This document shows positions 1 through 9,683 of a stretch of 64,000 nucleotides of DNA, piece by piece. The notes beneath the pieces are model-generated. The model saw only the letters and a program-made list of their open reading frames with translations, did not search any database and was not told the DNA's origin. Source of the stretch: Helianthus annuus (Eukaryota; Streptophyta; Magnoliopsida; Asterales; Asteraceae). The stretch is from the NCBI RefSeq assembly GCF_002127325.2, contig NC_035445.2:83344239-83408238 (forward strand). Direction: 5' to 3'. The stretch's first letter is position 1. Each line of letters starts with the position of its first letter. The position numbers and the translations under genes are program-made.

Positions 1-482
1 AAACGATCTCACTGCGGATATGCCAGTAGGTTTTTATACATTTAGTAGATTGTGTTCGAGATATAAACCTAAATATCAAACTTGCTTATTTCGTGGGGAA
101 CATCTTTCGGATATATATGTAACCCCTGAAATCTTGTTTGAAGGGTTTTCTATTTCTGACATACTAGGTCTTTGTGCGTGATGATATCTGGGGTATTATA
201 CCTGGACTTCTGATTTTGCGGAAGCAATAGCCTAGTCCTCGTATAATTCTTTGCACTGCTTTAATCTTAAAGCTCACCCTCAGTACAAAAAATGATGAAA
301 CATTGCAAAATGCTAATCATGTGCTGTTGAAGAAAAGATCCCCAAGCGGGACACACCTAAAAGTCGAACCATCATCTCTCTGATTTTGTGGAAGCAATAG
401 CCTGAGCTCTCATGGTTTCGCATTTACCCGTTTACAGATATCATTAGTGTACACTCACCTGTAAGACTGGATATAGAAGTCT

Positions 483-961
483 TGTTGGTGCATATTTTGT
501 GACAACAACTTAGATTTGTTGTTTGGATATCTTGTAATTAGTTAAATGATAAACGATTAGTGGCTTTAGCTTTGTATTAGTGAAATAATAGAGTTTGGGC
601 TAAACAAAACCCATATTGGGTCTAGGGGGACGAAATGGGCTTGCCCATGTAGGAAACCCTAGTCCAATTAGCAAACCTTGTGTTATATAAACTAGGTTAG
701 GCTTTAGGGTTTAGGTTAATCAGCCAAAACATTTGTGTGTGAGAATTTTCGTGAGAGACATTGTCTTGGACGAATTTGGAGAGTTGATTAGGGTTTGATT
801 GATTGTAATTCTTGTAATCGATAATCAATAGAAACCCGGTTTGAAAGTGAATTGCTGATTTCTGTTCCTACATGTTTTCTGCTATATTCTGATCAAGAGG
901 ATTCCACACTCTTGATTAGATTGACAATTCTGTGAAAGATCCATACATCAAGGGACCTACA
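483..961 (+). mobile_element. Solo LTR, Copia type, TSD AGTCT
   Basis: A 479-bp unit starting TGTTGGTGCA and ending GGGACCTACA, flanked by the direct repeat AGTCT at 478-482 and 962-966. No internal region follows, so this is a solo LTR left by recombination between two LTRs. A TATA-like TTATATAAAC lies near 683. Upstream are two palindromes, ACCCATATTGGGT (609-621) and ATGGGCTTGCCCAT (635-648); TGGGCT/C is known as a site II element in plant promoters. The ends resemble those of the SIRE LTRs at 56421 and 63332, but the body differs, so it is a separate family. Confidence 0.85.
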
Positions 962-1910
962 AGTCTAGATACGGGAGTATATTCTGAGGTGGTACATGCG
1001 AATAAGTTTAAGTCTATTAAAACACTAATCTCGTATCTCGAAACAATTGAACTTTGTGTGAAAATTTAAGTGGATCAGTATACTGACAATCTAAGTGAAT
1101 TGTTTAGAACTTAAGATGTTTAAAGCTTAACGGTGTTTGTGATTTGTCTCATAAACTGATATGATCCTCTTACACATACTCACAAAAATATTGTCTGTAA
1201 ATATTTCTTTACTGCTTTCCATTAAAATAAAAATTCTAATAAATATTTTAAGTGTGTTTTAGCATAAAATTTTAAAAATACAAAAAGATTTTATTTCATC
1301 TTATTTTCGACAACTGATGTTGAAAAGCTGATTTTCAAAATTCCGAGTGCTAAACATGACGACAACTGGATTGGGAGAGTTTGTCTGAGATGAAAAATGA
1401 TTTTGAAAAAAGAAAAATGGTATTCCTACAAGTGGTGACTCAGAAATTAATAAATGTTAAATCAGTTTGAACTATATTTTCAAATGATCTTTAAATTTGT
1501 TAAATCGGTAAATTTGTGAAATTTATTTTGAGGTAGAAGATGTGCAGGAATAAAGCTTGAAAAGAGCCAGGTTCCGATTCCTGAGGAGTTTCTGCATAAG
1601 TATATGTAGAGCCAGGCTTCGATCCTGAACTTGAGAAGGCTACAAAGCTTGAGTAAGAGTTTGAAGATTAGTAGATCAACATCCAAGGGGGAGATTAGTT
1701 GATGATGCTGATGAACTTAAGGAATCAAGAGATCTAATCAAGAGAAGATAGATCAAGGTTGAGATTCTGAGTTTGGGAGAAAAGAGAAAGAGAAAAAGAG
1801 AAGACAGAGATTGAGGATGTATACATTGTCAGATACTTTGGAGAGAGCTCGAGAAGACTGATAAAGACTGAAGAATTTGAAGACTCGACACTGAAGACTT
1901 CGTCAACATC

Positions 1911-1922
1911 CAAGGGGGAGTC
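1911..1922 (+). other. Polypurine tract of Copia element
   Basis: AAGGGGGAGTC immediately before the LTR start TGTTGGTGCA. It is the expected plus-strand primer of reverse transcription and fixes the element as + strand, with the 1923 LTR as its 3' LTR. Confidence 0.75.
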
Positions 1923-2341
1923 TGTTGGTGCATATGTCTGTCGGCTTCGTCTTATATCCAGTCTTGTAATAGTATAGTTAGATCAGGGCACATTATACGA
2001 GAAAAACGAGAAACGTGTAGGATGGAACCATTTCGCACGAAATGGAAATGCCATTTCGCACGAAATAGACAAGTGTCCATTTCGCACGAAATGGAACATA
2101 CCATTTCGTATGAAATACTCTACCTATAGATATCTGCCTTGACTCTTTCATTCGTAACTTTGTGATACCGGTACCGAGGTGCTTCCAAAGTGTCTCCAGG
2201 TTGTAAAATGTTGTTTTGTCAATAAACAAGACAATTAGAGTGTATATCAAGCTGTTTCTAAGTCAATACGTTTGTTTCCGCCTCTCGTATTGATTAGAAC
2301 TCTTCTGAACGAGTCATTTTGGTCGTGCAAATGATCCTACA
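1923..2341 (+). mobile_element. 3' LTR of Copia element (419 bp)
   Basis: Begins TGTTGGTGCATATGTC directly after a purine tract and ends GATCCTACA. The next base continues the reverse-transcriptase reading frame of a Gypsy element on the opposite strand, so this Copia element inserted into that Gypsy. The left copy of the target duplication and the 5' LTR are outside the window. A TATA-like CTATAGATAT lies near 2124, just after four copies of a palindromic motif. Confidence 0.8.
2028..2117 (+). repeat. Array of four 18-bp palindromes in LTR U3
   Basis: CCATTTCGCACGAAATGG occurs exactly at 2028-2045 and 2077-2094. One-sided variants lie at 2051-2068 and 2101-2117 (CCATTTCGTATGAAATA). Each is an inverted repeat with arms CCATTTCG / CGAAATGG. 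The array sits immediately upstream of the likely TATA box, so a role as a transcription-factor site cluster is plausible but inferred. Confidence 0.85.
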
Positions 2342-3362
2342 TCCTTCATGATTTACTAGATGTCCAAGAAATTGTACCTGTTCTAACCAAAACTCGCACT
2401 TTGAAAACTTTGCATAAAGATTTTCTTTTCTCAATAAACTTAGAAGTGCGTGCAAATGCTTTACATGCTCCTCTTTACTCTTAGAGTAAATGAGAATATC
2501 ATCTATAAAGACAATTATGAATTTATCCAAATATGGCTTACATATTCGGTTCATCATGTCCATAAATGCGGCTGGGGCAACCAAATGGCATGACAGTAAA
2601 TTCATAATGGTCGTACCTTGTTCTAAACGCTGTCTTAGGAATTTCCTCTTCCTGTACCTTTAATTGATGATATCTTGATCGTAAATCGATTTTAGAGAAA
2701 AATCGAGCTCCTTGCAATTGATCGAACGGATCATCGATTCTTGGTAATGGATACGATTCTTAATCGTGACCTTGTTCAATTCACGGTAATCAATGCACAT
2801 ACGCATAGATCCGTCTTTCTTCTTAACGAATAGGATTGGTGCTCCCCATGGCGATGACCTTGGCTGTATAAATCCTTTCTCCAACAGTTCGTCTAACTGT
2901 TACTTTAACTCTTGCATTTCTACGGGTGCCAAACGGTAAGGTGCTTTGGCAATTGGAGCTGTCCCTGGTATCAGATGGATTCTGAATTCAACTTCCCTGT
3001 CCGGAGGTAGTCCTGGTAATTCTTCTGGAAATACATCTGAAAACTAAGACACTACTGGGATATCTTTTAGTTCTTTTCCTCTAGTGTTAGTGATTATGGA
3101 AATCAAATACACTATAGATCATTTTCTTATACAACTAGCTGTTTTCATCATAGAGATGAATTTTGTGGATCTAGTTGGTTTGTCTCCTTTAATTGTGATC
3201 TTTTCACCCGTTGGCGAATTTACTTGGATTGACTTTTGATCATATAAAATACTGGCTTTATTGGCTATTAACCAATCCATTCCTAATACAATATCAAATC
3301 CTGCCAGATTCATTGGATAAAGTTTTGCAATAAATTTTTGATTTAAAAATTCTATTCTTGCT
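2342..3362 (-). pseudogene. Gypsy pol fragment: protease end and RT, broken
   Basis: Reading down from 3362, the protease C-terminus is visible (GFDIVLGMDWLIANKASI). RT follows, with the motifs [48 protein letters not shown] and [29 protein letters not shown] at 3365-3367 separates it from the gag-protease frame. Further stops fall near 3120, 3050 and 2900, and the frame shifts after the RT stretch at about 2740 and again near 2600. The reading breaks at 2342 exactly where the Copia LTR ends. It cannot make an active enzyme. Confidence 0.85.
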
Positions 3363-3364
3363 CC

Positions 3365-4738
3365 CTACAAGATTTCAGAAATCCTAACGGTTTCCTCATT
3401 GGCTGTTTGTACTAGACATTCTTGTGGGAGTTTAGTTAATGGTTGATTGAGAAGTTTGCAAAATGAAGTATTAATAAAACTTTGGTTTGCACCAGAGTCA
3501 AATAATACTTTAGCAAAGACATCATTAACTAAAAACGTACCGGCTATCACGTCCGGAGTCATCTTAGCTTCATCTGCAGTTAGAACAAATGCTCTAGCAT
3601 TTTTAGTATTCTTGTTGTTCGTAGCTGGAGCTAGTTTCGGACAGTTTGGCTTGATGTGGCCTTGTTCTCCACAGTTGTAGCATATCATGTTGTTAGGTTT
3701 CTTCCTGCAGTCTTCTTCCCTAGGTCCAGATATTTTGCAGAAGTTGCAATATATGGAGCATCTTCTAGAATGCTTCCTTTTGCAATACTTGCAATAAGGT
3801 GCAGAGGTAGAACCTACATTTTTTCCACTGTTGGAATTTCCAGAGCGAAATTCTTGGGTAAGCCTTTGAGCTGGGTTCTTCCTTTGATCCTCTTCTCGTG
3901 TACGCACTAACTCATCTGTCAAGGTATTTGCTAGTTCTACAGCTTCTTCTATAGTTTGAGGTCTAGCTGCCTTGACTACATATCTAATCTCACTAATTAA
4001 TCCCCAGATGTAACGGGAGATTAATACAGGTTCTGGTGATGCAAGGGTTGGCACTATTCTAGCATATTCAAAGAATAACGTAGTGTATCCCTTACTATCA
4101 ACTCCAGTCATCCTAAGGTTTAAGAACTTATTCGCTATCTGTTCTTTCTCATTGGGAGGGCATAATTTCCTTTCCACCATGTTCTTAAATTCCTCCCATT
4201 CCATATTGTAAATTCTATCACTTCCCCTGGATTGGAGGATAGTGTTCCACCATTCTAAGGCTGAGTTCTTAAACAGATTGGAAGCAAACATTATCTTATC
4301 CTCTTCCACACACTTGCTTATTTTTAAGACTGCCTCAGTCTTTTCTATCCAGCGTAAAGCTGCAACGGCCCCTTCATTGCCTGAGAATTCCATTGGTTTA
4401 CAGGACCAAAATTCTTTATAAGAACAACCATAAGATAAGGTTCTTCTTCTTTTGGGAATGGGCACTTGAAGTATGGGTCCATTGTTTACGCTGTGTTCCG
4501 GTTCAGTGGGTCGTTTACTGCTATGATTACTTTTATTATCCGCTTCCCTAACTGTTTTGATAATATATGGCATTGCATCTATTATCCCTTGTGCCACGAT
4601 GTGTTGAATGGCACTGTTATCCACTTGGTTTCCATTGTTATCATTGTTCGGATTGTCATTATTCGGATTATTGTCATTCTGGTTATTATTATTCTGGTTT
4701 TCCTGGTTCACTTCGTTGTCCATCTGAATTTTAAACAT
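3365..4738 (-). CDS. gag: Gypsy Gag with zinc knuckle and start of protease
   Basis: A 457-aa open frame. It starts with an Asn-rich low-complexity tail (about residues 10-45). A retrotransposon Gag domain follows (about 110-300), with FSGNEGAVAALRWIEKTEAVL and the ALEWWNTIL signature. A Cys-rich stretch then includes one CCHC knuckle, CYNCGEQGHIKPNC (about 353-366). It ends with the retropepsin active-site motif VLFDSGANQSF (about 412-422). Gag forms the virus-like particle and binds RNA; protease cleaves the polyprotein. In an intact element the frame would run on into protease and RT, but here a TAG stops it. The frame itself is uninterrupted, yet the element is truncated, so activity is unlikely. 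Confidence 0.85.
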   Translation of the reverse strand: MFKIQMDNEVNQENQNNNNQNDNNPNNDNPNNDNNGNQVDNSAIQHIVAQGIIDAMPYIIKTVREADNKSNHSSKRPTEPEHSVNNGPILQVPIPKRRRTLSYGCSYKEFWSCKPMEFSGNEGAVAALRWIEKTEAVLKISKCVEEDKIMFASNLFKNSALEWWNTILQSRGSDRIYNMEWEEFKNMVERKLCPPNEKEQIANKFLNLRMTGVDSKGYTTLFFEYARIVPTLASPEPVLISRYIWGLISEIRYVVKAARPQTIEEAVELANTLTDELVRTREEDQRKNPAQRLTQEFRSGNSNSGKNVGSTSAPYCKYCKRKHSRRCSIYCNFCKISGPREEDCRKKPNNMICYNCGEQGHIKPNCPKLAPATNNKNTKNARAFVLTADEAKMTPDVIAGTFLVNDVFAKVLFDSGANQSFINTSFCKLLNQPLTKLPQECLVQTANEETVRISEIL

Positions 4739-5153
4739 TTATCAATTATTAATATCACAAGATAATATTTAATACAACCAATCACACAACACGCATATTG
4801 ATAAAAAACGTCGAACATTGCGACTTACTCTTTCTTATATAATATGCATCTAATAGAAACTGAAACTGGAAATTAAAATTACAATACTAGTAGGCATCTA
4901 TAGCTATTGTCTAGATTTTTTTTTTCAAACATACACACATATTATATATTATTATATTATTATTACTACCACAACCATCACTGATATGGGTTCATCCAGA
5001 ACTCCATATTGCGCTCGTCATACTTCCAAACGAGTCGCTCTCCGACCTGCCTCATCCTCTCGCTACTTTCTAAAATCTCCTCTCCGAAAGTTCGGAGCTC
5101 TTGCACATTTTCTGCACTCATTGGGGTGCAGGTGCTGGGACTGGGTTTGGAAA

Positions 5154-5435
5154 CTAGGGCATGGGTTCCTGGTACGGGTATAGATTCTCTAGAATTTCCA
5201 TGATGTATTGATCACTATCATAGAAGGGATCTAGAGGGTCCAAACCTGGGTAGGCTGCTAGAATTGGCATAGGTTCATCTTCTGGTATTGGGTAACGTTG
5301 TTGGTAATCCCTATGTTCATCTAACCACGGGTCGTAGTCTGGATCTAAGGGATTGGGTGCTAGTACCCTAGGTATCTCTTCTGGGTTAAAATCATGCATT
5401 TGGATTTGGTTTTCTAGGTTGTTTTCTATTTCCAT
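5154..5435 (-). CDS. Short acidic leader ORF in Gypsy element, unknown
   Basis: A 93-aa frame between the primer site and gag. It is rich in Pro, Asp, Glu and Tyr, with internally repetitive segments (LDPDYDPWLDEH, GLDPLDPFYDSDQ). No cysteine motif or membrane segment is seen. Together with the frame at 5471-5854 it may be a decayed N-terminal part of Gag, because both lie in the gag orientation and precede it. I do not recognise a domain; it could equally be non-coding leader. Confidence 0.35.
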   Translation of the reverse strand: MEIENNLENQIQMHDFNPEEIPRVLAPNPLDPDYDPWLDEHRDYQQRYPIPEDEPMPILAAYPGLDPLDPFYDSDQYIMEILENLYPYQEPMP

Positions 5436-5470
5436 TGGCTGTGTGGGGAATAGTGGTAATGGTTGGGGTG

Positions 5471-5854
5471 CTATGAGTTGCTCCAGGTTAGGGTCGGTAG
5501 CTGTGGTTGCCAGGATATGATATGGAAGTTTGCTATTCTCCTATTAAGCATATCCTGTGTGTGGGCATCTGTCTCTCTTTTAGCAGTTGTTAGGGCTCGT
5601 TGTTGTTGTAACTTTTTCATTCTTTTCCTACGTTCATGCGCTCCTCTACTGAACCATCCTCTCTTTTCAGGTGGGAATGGCTCTTCAGACTGAGCCTTAA
5701 ACACGAATATCCCATCTTCATTGTCAGCTGAATACCCTGAGAGGGCAGGCTGTGAAGAGGTGCCTTCACTCCTAGGTGAGCTAGACAACTGACGGTAGGC
5801 GTCGGAAGGTCCTTGGTCGCTCATACTGTAAACTAACAAATAGTCAAATAACAC
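5471..5854 (-). CDS. Short leader ORF in Gypsy element, unknown
   Basis: A 127-aa frame; a more likely start is the internal Met at about 5824 (MSDQGPSDAYRQ). It has a Ser-rich N-terminal part, then a basic run (ERRKRMKKLQQQRA) that could be an amphipathic helix or nuclear-localisation-like patch. It lies just downstream of the primer-binding site on the same strand as gag, so it is probably part of the Gypsy leader or a broken Gag N-terminus. The function is not recognised. Confidence 0.35.
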   Translation of the reverse strand: MLFDYLLVYSMSDQGPSDAYRQLSSSPRSEGTSSQPALSGYSADNEDGIFVFKAQSEEPFPPEKRGWFSRGAHERRKRMKKLQQQRALTTAKRETDAHTQDMLNRRIANFHIISWQPQLPTLTWSNS

Positions 5855-5960
5855 ATAACAATAAAATACAAATATGCACGTAGTTTCGTAATTTATTTCC
5901 TAACATATTGAATAATATCTTGGTGTCAGCAGAACACTTCTGTGGCTGAATCAGTGGCTT

Positions 5961-5974
5961 GGCTCTGATACCAC
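5961..5974 (-). other. Primer-binding site (tRNA-iMet) of Gypsy element
   Basis: On the minus strand it reads GTGGTATCAGAGCC, complementary to the 3' end of plant initiator tRNA-Met. It lies four bases inside the LTR end and fixes the LTR at 5979 as the 5' LTR of the minus-strand element. Confidence 0.85.
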
Positions 5975-5978
5975 CTTC

Positions 5979-7380
5979 TGTCGCAACCCTCGCCCCCTAT
6001 CTGTCCCGGGAACGGGCGGCTGCGAGAATCAGTATCGGTGGTATCGGTGTTTATCAATTTGGCAGCGGAAATTGCATCAGGACCGTAGTTAGGAAATATT
6101 TTATCAGAGTAAAACACCACATTTTATATAAATAAATATATTGGGATAAAACCCAAGTTTTCATTACAAACTGATTTATAAGGATAAACCGCATTTTATT
6201 GAAATAAAACATCTTCTTTATTTAGGTAACTTTTATAGCCACTTTTCCAAGCCTTCAGTGCTGTCCAGCTGGCTTCTATTTGGCTTTCACATTCTGTTAC
6301 CTGAAACGCGTTTAAAAACATTTTGTTAGTGGGAAATACTGGTGAGTGAATCCCAGTTTAATCAAGAAGAGTTTTATCTTTTAACAATATTAAGAGCGAT
6401 TACAATGTTTACATCTACACAATTACTCATTCAGTACTGTCAATCCTGACTGGTGGGTCATATTACCCATTGGCTAACTCTTTGTCCAATGGTAACGTGT
6501 TTCACATTTTGTATACAAAACCCCAACATACTGGCAGTAATTGAAGATTACAAGGACTCAATCACTGCTAATTATAATAATAAATAAGGGTTTGTAAAAT
6601 AGTTTGCAAAAAGGTTTACAAAAAGGAGATTACTGACATTGCTGTCTTAGGGTTTTCTTTAAAAATTTCCTGGTGATTATCTATAAATTACACAAATGCA
6701 CATGCGTTAGTATAATAACCCAATATTTACATTAGCAATACCCTCCCCGAGACGGCATTCCAACGACTACGTCAGTCAGAACCTCGACAGCCGTTACGGA
6801 ACCCTGGATCAATCGGGCAACGTATCTAATACGTAAACGGGGTTATGATACTTACAACGAGGCAGAACTTCGTTATTTAGAGGGGTATTATGCCCGGAAA
6901 TTACTTCGACTATTCAGAATTTCGAGAGAAAGAAAGTGTGTGAGCGAATTGAGACTGAAGTCGATGGCCTCTATTTATAGGGCTGCATTTGGACTTCGCC
7001 GCGCCCCATGTAAGTGGTAGCCAAGGGCTATGCAGCCCGCGTAGTAGGCTGGGTAGGCCCTAGCCTGGCCCAGTCACCGGTGTAGGCTCGACGTGTGGCT
7101 GCCACGTGGCAGCTCAGGGCTGCGCCTCGTTGATGAGCGCTCGCGGCCCGCGTAAGACCAAGCTTAGGTCTTCTCGGGCCGCCACATACCAATAAAAATT
7201 GTTTTTAATTAATTTTAATAAAGATAAAGGTATTCGGGGCCTGTTTTCGTATACAGGGTGTGTTTTTGGACATATTAGGGCACTCTAAATATTTTTAGGG
7301 TGTCGGATTGTTTTGGAGGGTTGTTATTGATGATGTCATGCCTGCTTTCTATTTTGGCTGAGACTTGATTTTTCTGACAA
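5979..7380 (-). mobile_element. Probable 5' LTR of Gypsy element
   Basis: The inner end is secure: TGTCGCAACC next to the primer site. The outer end is proposed at 7380 (TTTCTGACA) because it gives inverted termini TGTC/GACA; the matching TSD lies outside the window, so this end is uncertain. A TATA box, CTATAAATAG on the minus strand, lies at about 6968-6978. That leaves a U3 of about 400 bp and a long R-U5 of about 970 bp. The U3 is GC-rich, unlike its surroundings. Confidence 0.5.
7098..7113. promoter_or_regulatory. Palindromic G-box in Gypsy LTR U3
   Basis: GCTGCCACGTGGCAGC is a perfect 16-bp palindrome around CACGTG, the core bound by plant bZIP and bHLH factors. It sits about 120 bp upstream of the minus-strand TATA box. 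Binding is inferred. Confidence 0.5.
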
Positions 7381-8129
7381 AGCACAACGATCTCCAACCC
7401 TTCTAATTAAAGACTTGTTGACGATCACTTAAATGGCCGCTTTATGAAACCTGAAGAATCCAACATCAAACACTGTAGATCCTACCCCTCAAACTACTCC
7501 CGAATTAAGTTAACATGAACCAACCTACAACCAAATGTAAGAATATCACTCGAAACCTTAATCTTCAAACATAACCGGTAGCAGAAAGAAACATTGGATT
7601 TCCAATCCTCAACCTTAAAAACTTCAAACTTCACAAAGACATGAAGTTTAGTTCAATAAGTTAATAACAAACTGAACTTTGTAAAAGTACATCCACCATC
7701 ATTATCAAAATCTTCAACCCTTCATGTATGATCTCATGTCGTCACGAATCTTCATGAATCAATCTTCTATTTTCACGAATCCACTGAATTCCCAATGGCT
7801 TTCGTCTCCGATTTTTCCCTTATCAAGAAGCACCACATTATTTCGAGAACCGACTAGCAACCATCTTGGAAGAGAGAACAAGAAACCACTCTTCTCTACT
7901 CAAAATAGCAACTAATAAGGCTGGATCTTTAACTAGTCGTCAACCGAGAATCCAATTTCATCACGTCCATACTTGATTGAAAACACGAACATACTTGACA
8001 AAACTCCATCACACAGGAGTCTTTTTATGCACAAACTGTCAAAGTCCAACCAAGTCACAATAATAGTCCAAGCTTGTCCCAAAACTCAAGTAAGGACCTA
8101 ATCTGAACTCCGAGAATCTTGAAAAGAAC
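7381..8129. other. Unassigned non-coding stretch
   Basis: No gene, TIR, purine tract or repeat recognised. It directly abuts the ACCGT target duplication at 8130. Before that insertion it was continuous with the sequence now starting at 23333, so it probably belongs to the minus-strand element whose LTR is at 24763-25283. Confidence 0.4.
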
Positions 8130-8595
8130 ACCGTTGTAACAACCCACACTTTCGCACTTGTTATTCTCGTTACACTCGTTACGCCTAGCACCAGAGATTC
8201 GGATTATAATGTAAACTATATCGCAAACTAAGCTACTTCGCATATTTTCGCAAACACATAGCTTATTACAACACACTATATCTCAATGCTTACATTTTGT
8301 TCACATATACTATTACGTTGTTGCTATGCTACTCACAAACTCAACGCAAACGCAAACTCGAAACGCAGTTACTGATGCTATGACCTATTACATGATATTA
8401 CTAGTTATATATGGATATTTAAGAACTAATACTTGTTTAAACGCGCACACGCTGGCACACGCAACTCAATTTATCGCACTGAAGCACAACATAACACGAT
8501 ACTACGTATTTCACTAAAACTCTTAAAGTACCCACAAAGGTTAACGCAACAAAACGCAACAAAGTAGAAGAAAGTCACAAAAATAACAAACGCAA

Positions 8596-8708
8596 TCTGG
8601 CCATCCGAATGGACATCCGCTCGGATGACCATCCGACCGGATGGCCATTCGATTGACGGAAGCCATCCGACCCATTCGACCGGCTGAAGCCATCCGACCC
8701 ATTCGACC
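8596..8708. repeat. CATCCG/CGGATG motif array upstream of TATA
   Basis: Closely spaced inverted copies of a motif around GACCATCCG, CGGATGG, GACCATTCG. They form short palindromes such as CCATCCGACCGGATGG. The array ends about 20 bp before TATAAATA. A matching array lies at 13206-13305 in the other LTR. Confidence 0.75.
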
Positions 8709-9224
8709 GCTTTAATTTTCACCCTCGCCTATAAATAGTGCCATTGTGTCTCATTTCAACACTTTGGTTCTCTCATTTGCTCCCCAAGACTCTGTCTCGA
8801 TTCAAGGCTTTTTGGTAAGTATTTCCCCTCAAATCTTGTACAACCTTCATCACTACACACTTCTACATCATCTTCTCCATCAAAATCACACATTTTCATC
8901 TTGAAATCACCCAATTTGGACTACTTGAAGGTGGTACTCACTCAGTTGCTTATGCAAACTGATGTGTGACGTCATCTCATTAAGATTTGTCCAGATCTAA
9001 AGGATTTCCACACTATTCAACACAAATCTCAACACGATTTCAACTCTTTTCAACTATTTTCAGTTTTCTTCAACTTTTCCTCAACTTTCTTCACAAAACT
9101 GATGGAATCTAGACGCATTCAGGCTCTCTACTCATTCTCTAGTTGAGAACCGGCTTGAAAACGGATTTCCACCGGAGAGATGACCGATTAACGGGTCAGA
9201 CATGAAACTTCGTCAAATTAACAG

Positions 9225-9672
9225 TGAATCTGATCGAATGGGGTGATTCCCATCCGATCGAATGAGCTGAACCTTGACGTGTTTCCGTTGTTTGACACGT
9301 TATCATGCCGTCTCCGTTAAACCTCAAAACTTTTAACTTAGAAAATCTACAAAGTTTACAAAATAACAGATTACCCACTCGAATGACCATTCGACTAGGT
9401 GATCATTCTCTTTTATAACTCTCATTGTTTTAAAACGATTTGACCAAAATTCACACTTCTCGATCGAATAGCCAACCGATTGAATGGCCATCCGTCCGGA
9501 TGACCAACCGACCGAATGACTTGGCATCTATACTTTACATTATTTAAACGCTATAACGAAAACTTCAAATTTCCAAAACAATTTACAAACACCCACATCT
9601 CATTCGAATGGCCATCCATTCGAATGGTCATCCGCTCGAATGACCATCCGCTCGAATGGATACTCATCCGTT
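9225..9672. repeat. CATTCGAATGG motif array in transcribed LTR part
   Basis: Scattered then dense copies of the same ATCCG/ATTCG motif, for example CATTCGAATGGCCATCC and GATCGAATGG. They lie 500-950 bp downstream of the TATA box, so inside R-U5. Some copies form perfect palindromes (CCATTCGAATGG). A counterpart lies at 13832-14312. Confidence 0.7.
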
Positions 9673-9683
9673 CGACTCGTCAA

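Larger units (their letters stand above)
1..1922 (+). mobile_element. Post-pol tail of a SIRE-like Copia element
   Basis: Non-coding stretch leading into the 3' LTR at 1923. Pieces resemble the regions after pol in the two SIRE-type elements further right: the stretch at 1255-1330 (AAAGATTTTATTTC, then TTTTCGACAACTGATGTTG) parallels 62640-62700, and 1155-1200 (ACTGATATGATCCTCTTAC) parallels 62425-62460. Two purine tracts, AAGGGGGAG at about 1685 and 1912, match the repeated purine tracts of those elements. No coding potential was recognised; short frames here have no family features. The 5' part of the element lies outside the window. A solo LTR at 483-961 interrupts it. Assignment to Copia rests on the adjoining LTR and purine tract. 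Confidence 0.6.
2342..7380 (-). mobile_element. Degenerate Gypsy retrotransposon, 3' part cut off
   Basis: Read on the minus strand: probable 5' LTR (7380-5979), tRNA-Met primer site, leader with two short frames, gag-protease frame (4738-3365), then a broken protease/RT region ending at 2342 where a Copia LTR is inserted. RNase H, integrase and the 3' LTR are not in the window. The bases at 4739-5153, between gag and the leader frames, hold only an AT-rich tract and no recognisable feature. The order PR-RT and the motif FIDDILIYS place it in Gypsy (Metaviridae). The gag type is like Tekay-group chromoviruses, but lineage is uncertain. Confidence 0.8.
8135..9683 (+). mobile_element. 5' LTR (partial) of the ACCGT Gypsy element
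   Basis: Starts TGTAACAACCC and matches 12745-14290 base for base over most of its length. The homology stops near 9683, so about 830 bp of the LTR's 3' part is missing. TATAAATA at 8730-8737 follows a cluster of ATCCG/ATTCG palindromic motifs (8596-8708). A second cluster lies downstream (9225-9672). A strong splice-donor-like G|GTAAGT sits at 8814-8820, about 80 bp after the TATA box. Confidence 0.8.

Noticed and set aside
4466..4765. 99-aa hydrophobic plus-strand frame
   Set aside because: It is the antisense of the Asn-rich and N-terminal part of the Gypsy Gag frame.
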